From positions 38,129,455 through 38,193,454 of the forward strand of contig CM067066.1 of assembly GCA_033980235.1 (NCBI GenBank): 64,000 nt of DNA. Reading direction: 5' to 3'. The position numbers were made by a program, and so were the translations under genes. Positions 54,176-64,000 of this stretch are shown here, piece after piece. Origin of the DNA: Diadema setosum (taxonomy: Eukaryota; Echinodermata; Echinoidea; Diadematoida; Diadematidae). The notes below the pieces were generated by a model. The model saw only the letters and a program-made list of their open reading frames with translations, was not told the DNA's origin and searched no databases. Every line of letters starts with the position of its first letter. Position 1 is the stretch's first letter.

Positions 54176-55905
54176 ATTTCAGCATGTGCACGCTCCCTGG
54201 TATATTTCTATGTCCATAACTACTATGTTTGCACATTACAGCTGGCTTGATGTGTGTCATATGAGATATGACAAAACAGGCTTTCAACTGGCAGGACGTA
54301 ATCCTTTGTAGGCCAGTCAGGTGGTTATATGAACTGGTGACCCTTTGCATCTCACAAAGGGAGATTTTAAGCACAAAACAAAGACTTTATGGTGCATGTC
54401 TCTATTTCCTATCTGCGATTTTATTCATACTGCTCTCTAAAACTTCTTAATCTTTCTATCTCTCTCCACCCATACTCCCCCTCCCCTCCCCTCTCCCCAC
54501 CCCCCCCCCCCCCCCTTTTCTTGTTCCTGACAAGGGTGAGTTACAGGATGGCAAAAAAAAACATAAAATTCTGTTCTGGTGTCGAAGACTGCATGAATAC
54601 AGTATATTAGATATGCACCACTGACATGGGAAAGTTACTTACAGGAGACGAAAAGAAGAAGAAGAGGAAGAAAAAGCCAGAGAGAGAAAGAGACGAGGAG
54701 GAGGAGGAGGAAAGAATGAGAGAAAGGAGGGACAGTCAGACAATTTAAGATACATGCAACATTCAGCAACCTTTTTTCAAACTCACTACCACGGGAATGG
54801 GCATTCAAGTCAGTTCTATCCATACATTTATCCAAGTCAGAGTAGCCCGAGGTCGGAGACCTTTCTTCAGAAGAACAGGAGGTCGCAGGACACCCATTAC
54901 AGTTCTATGACAGCAAAGAAACATATATCCATACACACATGCACACACACACACACACGAACAACCATCTCTTGTTAAATGATTCGCGTCAGCTGCCATG
55001 CAGTGAGACATTAACATCTCCTCAGCATCCTTACAACATCTCCCCTTGGCATTCAGTATGCATGTTGCACAGCTCATGGGAAAGGGTGGGAGGTGGGGCT
55101 GCACTGGACCCCTCCCCTTCCATGCATGGGGCAGGAATTTCCCCGGAGGATTCCATGTGGCCACAAAGCGAAGTGCCTTGGAATAAGAATAGCTGGTGAT
55201 TATGGATGATGCACCTGCTTGCAGACCCCGAGAGCTAGATGGGTTGGAATACTCCATGTCTCCTGTTTAGCAGAACCTGCTGAACTCCTAAACTTACTTT
55301 ATTATGTGGCAAGAGACACTCTACGAGCAAGTATAAGAACTTTAGACAAAACTGCCCCCCCCCCCACCATTCAGACTAAAAAGTTTTTTTTTTTTTAATA
55401 GCAATATACACTTCTACAGATTCACAAGCATCTATTCCATGTTTAGTGTTTAAACGCTTGTATCATACCATTTATATACATATCTGTTGCATGTCAAAAC
55501 AATGGTTTCAGCATTTTTTTTCCTGCTTAATAACTGAACTAAAAAATTTCTTAATATCAATATAATTTTTGTTTTTGTTTTCATGTCTTTGGGGTCACAT
55601 TGGAATGTCTTATAAGATGGTGGGGTTCAATGGTAGTGCACACTGGAGTAGACATGCTTCTAAAGCTAACACAGACAAATTGCCACAAGGTACAATCTGA
55701 ATGACATCATGAGCACTTCACATAGTCCACAGTACTCAATAAAAATTTCCATCAGTATTCGTACTTCACACTAAAACACAAGGCAACCAAGGACACTTGT
55801 AAATACAGCTTTGACATGATAAAAAAAAAGTTCTTGAAAACTGTTTGTTTCTATCTTTTTTCACGGGATGTACTGATATGATAACCTTGTACTTTAGTTT
55901 ATGGT

Positions 55906-56415
55906 TACTGTAAACGTGGAAATTTTCGCGGTACATTAATTTTCGCGGATTTCGCGCTACGTTCGGCTAGCGCGAATTAAAAAACGCGCGAATATATCTT
56001 CGCAATTTTCTATGCACATTTTGAACGGCCTGGTGCGCTTCGTCGATGATACTGCTACGTATATACGCATATACCAGTATCATCGCACGCACCGCACGCA
56101 CCGAGCCCACGGCCGATTGGTGTGCTACATCCCTGCGACTACAGTACTAGTCCTACAGAACATGTATCGAGTAAAATACATGTACTACGTAGTTTAGCGC
56201 TTGTACTCGCACTCGCGCCACTCGCTACACTTTATACGTCGCTTATCGTACGCTGGCATCGCTGGATGAAAACAGCGACTGTGTATAACCATAGAGCTCT
56301 CTACAGCTCTATGGTATTAACCCGCTGCCGAGCGCGAATTTAAGAACCCGCGAATATGTTTTCGAGCCGCTCAGCGCGAAAAATTAATCGCGCGAAAATA
56401 TTGACGTTTACAGTA
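55906..56415 (+). mobile_element. long GC-rich TACTGTAAACGTGG-type MITE, copy 4
   Basis: Ends TACTGTAAACGTGGAAATTT and, reverse-complemented, TTACTGTAAACGTCAATATT. It has TTTTCGCGG and GCGCGAA(T)T subterminal motifs at both ends. At 510 bp it is 2-3 times longer than the other copies and its interior is CpG-rich, unlike the AT-rich surroundings. No conserved protein frame. Confidence 0.75.
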
Positions 56416-58059
56416 ATCTAAAGCAATTTTGAACAAATGCAGTCTTTAGCCTAATAATCTGTTTACTCTTTGCTTGCCCATGAAATCCATACTACCTGGT
56501 AATCTGCAAATTCTATAAATAGAGACATGATTTCAAACAATTTCTGCTGAAAAGCACTTTGGTTCACAACCTACCACTGGGGCTACAGTACTGAAGACAT
56601 GTCTGTTTTCAATTTCTTGTTTTTCTGCAGCGAGAAAAGTGTGTTAATTGATGTCAAGAATGTCACTTAATGGTTATCACTTGCTGACAGACACTTTCCT
56701 CCCTAGACACAATTCTAGGAAAAAAACTTCAAAGTGAAGGGTGGTGTTTCACCCGTGAACACGCCAGATTTAGTTTCATCCCATAACGCAGTTGCTGGCT
56801 GGGCCACACGTCTTGCCGAACATTGGTCTGTCTCTGAAGAATGAGCACATCCCTGTCAAACTCTACCCTCAGGAGGACACCGATTCCAAGAACTCTTCTT
56901 CGACATGCGGCTGCTCGTGTCTGCTCTTCGATTACCCTGGCACACATACATTTTAATGTGAACCAAATGTTTATTGGAATATGCCTGATCGGTTTAATTC
57001 TCAATCAAGGAAAAAAACAAAAAACAAACAAAGTGAGATGATTTAATGAAAGCAAAAGTTGTTTTGAAGCAATTTTTCAATCACTTAATATTTGGCTCTC
57101 AAATATATCATTAGGGCTGCTTGCAAGGAACACAGTTTGTGAGTAGATATATCAGCTATCACATACTCCTTATATATTACAGCTCAAAATGAAAGATGCT
57201 CTGAAACATTTCAAGGACTGTTTCAAGGAACACATCCCATCCGCTCATTTTGAGAGTTGATTTCCACCGAGGTTCACCTAGACCAATCATGTGTGTCAAT
57301 TAAATTCCATCATGCACGAAAGCTACATGCATGCCGAGCATGAAATGCATGACTAGTCACCAATACACGAACTGCTTGGAACTTCTACTAGGCCAGGAAC
57401 CGCTAAAATGTCCTCCAACCCATCTCCCTCTAAAAAGCCAAGGTCACTTCTGAAGATTTAAGTCGGCCATAGCAAGCACGAGACTCATCTCAACACCATC
57501 TAAAAGTGGCTTAGAAGGTGGAAATTCACCCAGTGTAAATGGGAGTTGCATAATAATTCTACTGTGACATTACTTCTACAGAACTCGCTTTCGAGAATTC
57601 AGTGCAAAAACTTTTTTTTTAATGTCAACCAGAGGCTCAGATAGGGCATTTCAATTCCATTTCAACATCTTTCTCAAGGACAGCACCCATGAAAAGGACA
57701 ACTCTACCTGCTGTTGCTAAGACAAAACAGTGTTTGAAAGATTGAAAACACAACAAAAACATACATCTAGTTGCATAGCTTTTAAAGACTCAGTAGCACG
57801 GGGAGATATGGGTGATCTGATTGAAATGGATCTTCACTCGCTGTAAACCTGGGTGCATTCAAAAACCACAAATACCATCCATCAGTGAATATGTACAACA
57901 AAGCAAATGCTCATCAGTACCGGTTGACTCCCGTCAAGATTCTTCCGCTATTTACAAAGAGATCACTGATAAAGCTGTCAGGCTACACAATTTGTTAGGG
58001 GAATTCTCAGATACATCCAATCCAAGCTGGGTTGCAACAGCCTTTCCACTTTCCACATA

Positions 58060-58420
58060 GGGTGGTGAGTTGGCTCTGTCGGTAGCGCGTCTGCCTCACG
58101 ATCCTAAGGGCCCGGGTTTCGAATCCGAGTCTGGACTGAGCAATGTTGTGTGTAATCATACCGTCCCCTCTAGCAAGAGGCAAAACACTCTGTCCCTCGG
58201 ATAGGACATAAAATGGAGGTCCCTTATATGAGAGAGTAACAACTCGTGCACGTAAAAGATCCAGCTTTATTCATTCATCGCAAAGAGCAGGGTGTTTAAC
58301 CCGGTGAAGTGGTCCCGCCTCACATCCAACTGGACCCCATGGAAGACCAGCTTTATAGTGTAGCTGAATATGGGCTATCCAGCCATCTTCACAGATGGAA
58401 AATGAACAATAACAATAACA
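58060..58420 (+). mobile_element. tRNA-derived SINE
   Basis: Begins with a tRNA-like region: A box TGGCTCTGTCGG at 58071..58082 and B box GGTTTCGAATCC at 58115..58126, spaced as in a tRNA but with mispaired stems. It is followed by a ~290-bp unrelated body with AAAGAGCAGGGTGTTTAACC and a tail of AACAATAACAATAAC. Pol III boxes plus a simple 3' tail define a SINE. Orientation is opposite to the host gene. Confidence 0.8.
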
Positions 58421-58595
58421 GTAACCACTCCATGGTATCCCCACGCTATTGGCTCTTTGATTCTTAGAAAGAGCATACAAATGAAGTAAACAGTAAATAG
58501 TTTCTCCAGCTCAATGATATAGAAAACACCTACCCACATAGATGCTGGTAATATTTTAGTTACATGGAGCAAAGCCAGCTACAGGTGGCTCTCTT

Positions 58596-58986
58596 TTAAA
58601 GGGTGTGTACAGTTCTGGTCGAGGTGAGGATTTAGCTTTTAACGTTTTGCGAGATATTCAGAAACCACTCTATGAGAAGTCAAAGAGCATGCAGTTCTAA
58701 GGGGTATCAAAAGTTTATTCGATGAAAATCGGTTTTGAAATGGCTGAGATATCCAAAAACAAGGTGAAACAAAGAGATCCTAATAAAGTTGTGGCATGTC
58801 GCCTTTTATTATTAGCACTTTTTTGGATATCTCAGCCATTTGAAAACCAATTTTCATCAAATAAACGTTGAATCCGTCTTAAAATTACATGCTCTTTCAT
58901 ATTTCATAAGAGGCTTTTCATTATCTCACTTAAGAATGTTTAAAACATGAATCCCCACTTCAACCAGTACTGTACAGTCCCTTTAA
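58596..58986 (+). mobile_element. TTAA-type palindromic MITE, copy 2
   Basis: TTAA at both ends (58596..58599 and 58983..58986), with AGGGTGTGTACAGTTCTGG on the left and GTACTGTACAGTCCCT on the right. Two inverted halves meet near AAAAGGCGACATGCC. It aligns end to end with 38512..38900. Confidence 0.8.
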
Positions 58987-59291
58987 TGCTTATTAATCCA
59001 ATATGACATTGTTTAGTAGCAGGCACTTCAAAGGAAATCACATTTAACCTACTTCTCTCTCTCACATCTAACCTACATGCTGTACTTTTCTTTCTTTCAT
59101 CTGCCGAATCTTACAACCATGCTGCCAGCAAGGTGGCATTCTTTCCAGAAACCCTCCATCAATAACTTTTCAATAAAGTTTGATTCAAAAGCATTCCCGA
59201 GACTTCGAGTGGTTCGGATGATGTGTGATGTTTGCTACACAAGTATACATTAAAATGACACACCGTGCACATGCAAGGCCTATAGGCCTAG

Positions 59292-59706
59292 GTTGCGTTC
59301 GAGCGCTCTCCTAAAGCTGTACCATACCGTACCCGCACGAGAGGAGTGCTTGAACGCTCCTACAAGTGTACCGTACCATACTGTACCGAGCCAAAAGTTG
59401 ACCACTTCCCGATGTGCTCCAAATGCGTACCAAAGCGTACCAAAAGTTTGCTGTAAAGCATGCGCGTATCATGCACATACGTCACAATGCAAAGACATCA
59501 TTCTCTTTGTTCGGGACAGCTGCAAGTAGTTCAAGCGTCAGGTGGATGGCATTCTTGCTACAAAATGCGTGACCTTTTCTAAAAATAACTCGTGAGGTAC
59601 GCTTTCTCGACAGAGCGCTCAAACGCTTCAAATCTGGCACAGTTCGGTATGGTACACTTTGGTTCAGTTTGCTTTGGTTCGCTTTAGAGCGCTCGAACGC
59701 ACCCCT
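59292..59706 (+). mobile_element. GTTGCGTTCGAGCGCTC-ended element
   Basis: Left end GGTTGCGTTCGAGCGCTCTC is mirrored by AGAGCGCTCGAACGCACCCC at the right. Interior repeats GTACCATACCGTACC-type motifs in both orientations (GTACCGTACCATACTGTACC, GTTCGGTATGGTACACTTTG). 415 bp without transposase; superfamily (hAT or Harbinger) not settled. Confidence 0.65.
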
Positions 59707-60977
59707 ACATGGTACTCTGACATGACACTGATGTACCACGCGAGATGACTAAATAACTAAAAAGTACTGAATATCACTGAAATCATTGTCTTAGAACCAC
59801 TCATACAACTGCATCTACAAGTGTAGCACCCAGTGTGTGGACACCTTGGGATGCTGGAAATAATGATATTTCCATACAATCCCCCAAATCAAACCATCTA
59901 TCATATCCTGTTGATACTGAAGACATTTTCCACCCATGTGAATGGCAGTCAAAACATACCCCAGTTTTAAACAGCCAAATTTCAATGAGATTTCATGAAT
60001 TGAGACATTAGATGTAAGATCAGCTATTTTGAAGAGCACAAGTGACAGCAAGTCTAGCAGCACATTGACGAGTGTACCCCTGATTTCCACTCAGCATTAC
60101 TTTGATTCATTTTAACAACAAGCCAGTTTTGTAGCTGCTACTGGATAGGAGGTAGGATAGTTTCTGTAAATGCAATACCTTGAAGATAGACTGAATGTGG
60201 CCATTCATCTCCTTTGTACTACATGTGCTTTCATTTTACATCACTGTGAGTACACTTCTGTTTGAGACTGTCTCAACTGTTTAAAAGTTCTTCCAGTACC
60301 ACTATCTTGGAAACTATTTAAAAGATACTGAATTTGCTGATATAATTTTAAATATTCATCCCTTTTCATTTAATTCTTTGGGTTTCAGATTTAAGATAAC
60401 ACAAAGAACAATGTGGTTTAATGTCCCTTTCTGTTCCTGCCAAGAGGCTGTTCATACTCTCAATAAAGACATGCAATGTATCATTTCAAGGAAAACAAGA
60501 AAAAGAAAAAGAAAACCATAACTGCCAGAAAGTTACCAGCAAATAATGCTGGTATCCCACGTGTTGGAAAAAACTCATTCAACGTTCTTCCCATTGCAAT
60601 TATATTTCAACTCCCAACATGCCTGCGTTGATTGAGAACTGTGTCTATTGATCTGTCGCCAGGAAGGGCCTCCATAGCAACCATGCCAAACAGAAACGGC
60701 TGACAATTTTAATACCATCAACACTAGTATCTCATTCTAGTTTACATGCATGTATCCATCAGCACTCAATTCTTTCTATATCTTTCTTTCTCTCTCTCCC
60801 TCTCTTGTTCTCTCTTACTCTCTCCTCTCTTTCATCATATCTATTTGTAAATCCATATAGCTCCCTTGGTCTCATCAACTTTATTAATTTTTCCATCTAT
60901 GTCCATTAGCCACACATGATATCTATTAGTTAATATTGCATACCAAAATGTTGTGATACCATAATCATGCATCCATC

Positions 60978-61193
60978 TACTGTAAAAGCTGTTATTTTGC
61001 ATAGACATTTTCAAAAATTTGGAGGTCACAGACATTTTGGTGAGATGTTGTTTTCGCAATGAGGCTATCGTAAGCGCACTGATCATTGTCTGTTCGCAAA
61101 ATTTTTGTGTGTTGTTCAAAATGCGGCCCAACAGTGATCTGGTATATTCATGAAAATTAAATCCTTGTGAAAAAAAAAGAAGCATTTGCAGTA
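60978..61193 (+). mobile_element. TACTGTAAAAGCTGTTATTT-type MITE, copy 3
   Basis: Diverged copy of the family at 43801 and 53615: left end TACTGTAAAAGCTGTTATTT, interior GGAGGTCACAGACATTTTGG and GTAAGCGCACTGATCATTG, right end AGAAGCATTTGCAGTA. An A-run replaces part of the right terminal repeat. Confidence 0.65.
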
Positions 61194-61695
61194 TTTATCT
61201 ATCTACCCCAGGGTGCTGCACTCTCCTTTCCTGCTAGCCTGGGGCAACTAAATATTACAAACAGGCAAGTAAAATAAATGGACATCTTCCTGTTCAAAAT
61301 ATGATGCCATGTCCAACTGTCCATTTTAGCTTTTAGTTTGTACTGTCCTGGACAGATCTATCTTAATTTATTATTAACCATACATCTTTCTTATTAAGTC
61401 ACATTTTCTACACTCAAGTGTTATTGTCTGTGTGCACATAAAAGCACATTCACACAGACTGTGCCATTACAGCTACAGAAGCATACAACCACCTACATTT
61501 GTGGTATAACACCACATGCAACAAGCAATTCATACCTCCAGCAGAGATACAATAATACAATGTATTACTTGAAGAGAATTACTACTGGCTTGTAACTGAA
61601 CAAACATGCTGTTAAGTTAACTTTGCAGTGGAACTTACATACTTATCTTTTTATCTTTTTTTTTTCATGTTTTCCTCTCCAAAATGGCAATGTGA

Positions 61696-61937
61696 CTGTT
61701 ATACATATAATGCCAAATATGTTGCAAGGTTTTAATTTTTGTGAATTTCATGAGTCCGGTGCTATTCACAAATTTAAAAACACACAAAAATTTCAACTCT
61801 GTCCCCAACATGACTTTGACATACAGGCAAACATTCAGTATGATACTCAACAATCACAAATTTAACCACTCGCAACGTTGTCGGAAAGTCCCGATTCGTG
61901 AAAAATTAGACTCGCCAAATATATGCCATATACAGTA
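61696..61937 (+). mobile_element. TACTGTATATGGC-type MITE
   Basis: Right end AATATATGCCATATACAGTA; left end TTATACATATAATGCCAAAT. Shares GTTGCAAGGTTTTAATTTTT and GTGAAAAATTAGACTCGCC with 32805..33030. Confidence 0.6.
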
Positions 61938-63203
61938 TTTCCAACCAGTGTTGTAAACTACTTGTCTCTAACATCTTACATCCAAGTTTTCCTTCTAGGC
62001 ACAACTTTCTACCTTCTCTCTTTCCATTTCTCTCCCTCTCCTTCCTATTCTCTTCCATTCTCTCTTTTTTTCCCTATCTCTCTCTCTTACCAATAATACC
62101 ACTGAGGGCCTGGTGTCCTTCCTCACCAGTAATTCATGGCTAAAGGAAAATTAAAATCACATTCTTCCGACAAACCACTTTGGAAGCACTCCAGCCACAT
62201 AATTGCAATTAAGACATCTTGACGTAGCGAGGTGACAGTGAGAGGCCATGTTGGAAACTGCCTTTATACCATTTGTAATGACAGACTGCATCTGTTTTGT
62301 TGGGGGGGGGGGATTAAAAGAATAACAAATTTCTGCAAAGGCTTCTAGTTCAATGCTTGGAGCACTTTTCACTTGGGTTCTTTTGGAGAAACAATTTGGG
62401 AAGGAAAAATTTATTCATGCATTCTGGTGGACAAGTATTATAGGATGCTCTTGGTATGAAGCATGTGTATTTGATATAATGACACCAAACATATCACTGA
62501 TATTTTGATTATGGATTAAATGATTTAAGGATCATTAAATCAAAGATTATGAAGAAAAGAATGCATCATTTGTCTCTCTTTATCCCAAATTGAAGATGAT
62601 ATTTTTAAACTAGAAATTGACAACATATTATAGAATAGAAATTCTATCAACCCCAAACTAACTCAGGTAAATAAATGTTGACTTTAAATTGTATGCATTC
62701 CTATGTACAGTAATAGGAAGCCAGGTTGTGTGAGTTTCCATGGCAACAAATCAAATCATCAATCATCATCTGCAACTTTCAACAGATTGTCTTACAATGT
62801 CATTTGTGCTTCCAACACTTATCAGTTGTCAAACTGATTATATTTGGAACCAAGTAGGCCTACTGGTAACCATTTTGCAATCCTTGAATGACCAGGTAAC
62901 AAGGGGATATGGAGTGGAAAGACTGGCCTGGCTTGGATTTATTCGAGAATTCTCGTAACGAATTGCACTTTTAGCTTCATCAATGATCTCTATGTAAGTA
63001 AACAAACAACCAAATAATCTTGACGAGAGTCAACCATAAATGATGAGCGTACAAAGTATGCTTTGATGCACATATTTGCTGATGGGCGCTATTCACGGTT
63101 TTCAATTGTACCAACGTGGTCAGCAACTGAAGGTCGACTGAATCGGGCCACCATGTATCCCCATCTATTCCTACCATAACAGCACAAAAGCTTCTTTTTT
63201 TTT

Positions 63204-63277
63204 TTCTCTCTCTCTCTCTCTCTCCTTGCTCCTTCATTACCCACCCCCTCCCCCCCCCCCCCCACACAAAAAAAAAA
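63204..63277 (+). repeat. compound low-complexity tract T, CT, C, A
   Basis: Poly-T, (CT)n, a short unique piece, then a 15-base C run, CACA and an A run. Confidence 0.9.
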
Positions 63278-64000
63278 GAAATAATATTCTGAGTTCAAGC
63301 CTTTGCACTGTACCTTGGGATATTCAACTGGGCAAGAAATAAGTGATCTCTTTGTAAGTACACACAGAGCCAAAGAAAGACAACATTCAGCACGTTTTTT
63401 TAGAAATGCCTTTTTTTTTTCTTTAGAGCTGACAGACATACTGGTAGGAGAAAGATGCCTACTTGGGCAACTTTCATGGCCAAAACACATGAATTAGTGT
63501 CTATTTGCCATAGTAAATGCCTTAGTGTATGTGTGTGTGTGAGTGTGTACGCACATACATAGTACAGAAAGCAGGCTAACAAATCTGGGGAGGAAATTAA
63601 GACTGCACTGACCCTCGTTGCTAAAAATAGCGCAGCGAGGTCACTGGGTGATCAGAAAGGACTGCCCTCAGAGAGAGATGTCAACACACTCACGCCCCGC
63701 GACATCGCTGTGTGACACTATACCACTGACAACTCATCATCTCAAATCACTGCGGGCAGTGTGCCTCTCTTTACTGCTGCAACTCATGCATCTTTACTTT
63801 CAAGAAACCTCGTATCTGCTTGTCCCTTTTCTCTCCATGACTTCTTTCCCCCTACAATCACACAAAATTCAACCATAATCTGCCATCAATCCCGAATCGT
63901 CAGTCTGCATAATCTGCCGCTCTGTACCAAAAGACTTCTCTCACCTTCAGGGGTTGTCTGTACCCACACAATGATCATATCACACTTGTGAGCTAACACT

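Larger units (their letters stand above)
38114..64000 (-). other. G-alpha-s upstream intron (>25.9 kb) with no recognised exons
   Basis: I looked on the minus strand for GAGESGKS, the ANPENQ..VDYI region, the YEH.K.LW region and NEYQLIDCAQ and found none. The region is AT-rich and dense in MITEs, a SINE, a LINE tail, microsatellites and homopolymers, listed separately. It is therefore best read as intron, though a short divergent exon could have been missed by eye. Confidence 0.6.

Noticed and set aside
54805..55257. 150-residue minus-strand open frame
   Set aside because: Includes a (CA)n-derived Cys-Val run and shows no domain or splice logic; lies in repeat-rich intron.
56729..57004. 91-residue minus-strand open frame, GC-richer than its surroundings
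   Set aside because: No recognisable domain, no G-alpha-s similarity, and no clear splice context; could be a fragment of a repeat.
58060..58132. Possible tRNA gene
   Set aside because: A and B boxes are present, but the acceptor and anticodon stems do not pair well and the sequence continues into a SINE body.

Overview
This is a eukaryotic nuclear window: AT-rich, intron-dominated, GT-AG introns, many microsatellites and miniature inverted-repeat elements. Gene content and repeat style suggest a marine invertebrate deuterostome, most plausibly an echinoderm. That is an inference, because nothing in the window is species-diagnostic. No bacterial-type genes, rRNA genes, functional tRNA genes or CRISPR arrays were seen.

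Two conserved protein-coding genes are present, arranged tail to tail. (1) On the plus strand, 255..9845, lies the 3' part of SEH1 (SEH1L), a WD40 protein of the Nup107-160 nuclear pore subcomplex and of GATOR2. Five internal exons (255..347, 953..1093, 2057..2129, 2684..2762, 3422..3626) join in frame to a distant terminal exon (9659..9845). An alternative short end is possible if splicing fails at 3626 (stop at 3646..3648). The first ~176 residues lie left of the window. (2) On the minus strand, 21115..38113, lies the 3' half of a stimulatory G-protein alpha subunit (G-alpha-s, GNAS-type). Seven exons encode 217 residues, from the region before the cholera-toxin arginine to the C-terminal QYELL. 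Every junction is in phase, and the spacing of the key residues equals human numbering (R201, Q227, N292). The exons with the P-loop and N-terminus were not found, so 38114..64000 reads as one intron longer than 25.9 kb, or holds exons I could not recognise.

Layout: 1-9.8 kb SEH1 exons and introns; 9.8-14.8 kb convergent intergenic space with repeat elements (a 600-bp Tigger/pogo-like element, a nested fold-back element, a 242-bp MITE); 14.8-21.1 kb probable long 3' UTR of the G-alpha-s gene; 21.1-38.1 kb G-alpha-s exons in repeat-bearing introns; 38.1-64 kb intronic sequence filled with mobile-element debris.

The richest non-coding signal is the repeat landscape. There are several TA-flanked MITE families with TACTGTA-type ends and TTTTCGCG-like interiors, Tigger/pogo-like elements, TTAA-flanked palindromic elements, a tRNA-derived SINE, a LINE 3' tail inserted in a MITE with a 7-bp target duplication, a MITE nested in another MITE, a fold-back element with two nested pairs of arms, and repeated C-tract/A-tract junctions. 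The two genes have no obvious joint function. I see no convincing new biological system; the most useful leads are the two possible SEH1 C-termini and the nested mobile elements, which can be ordered in time.
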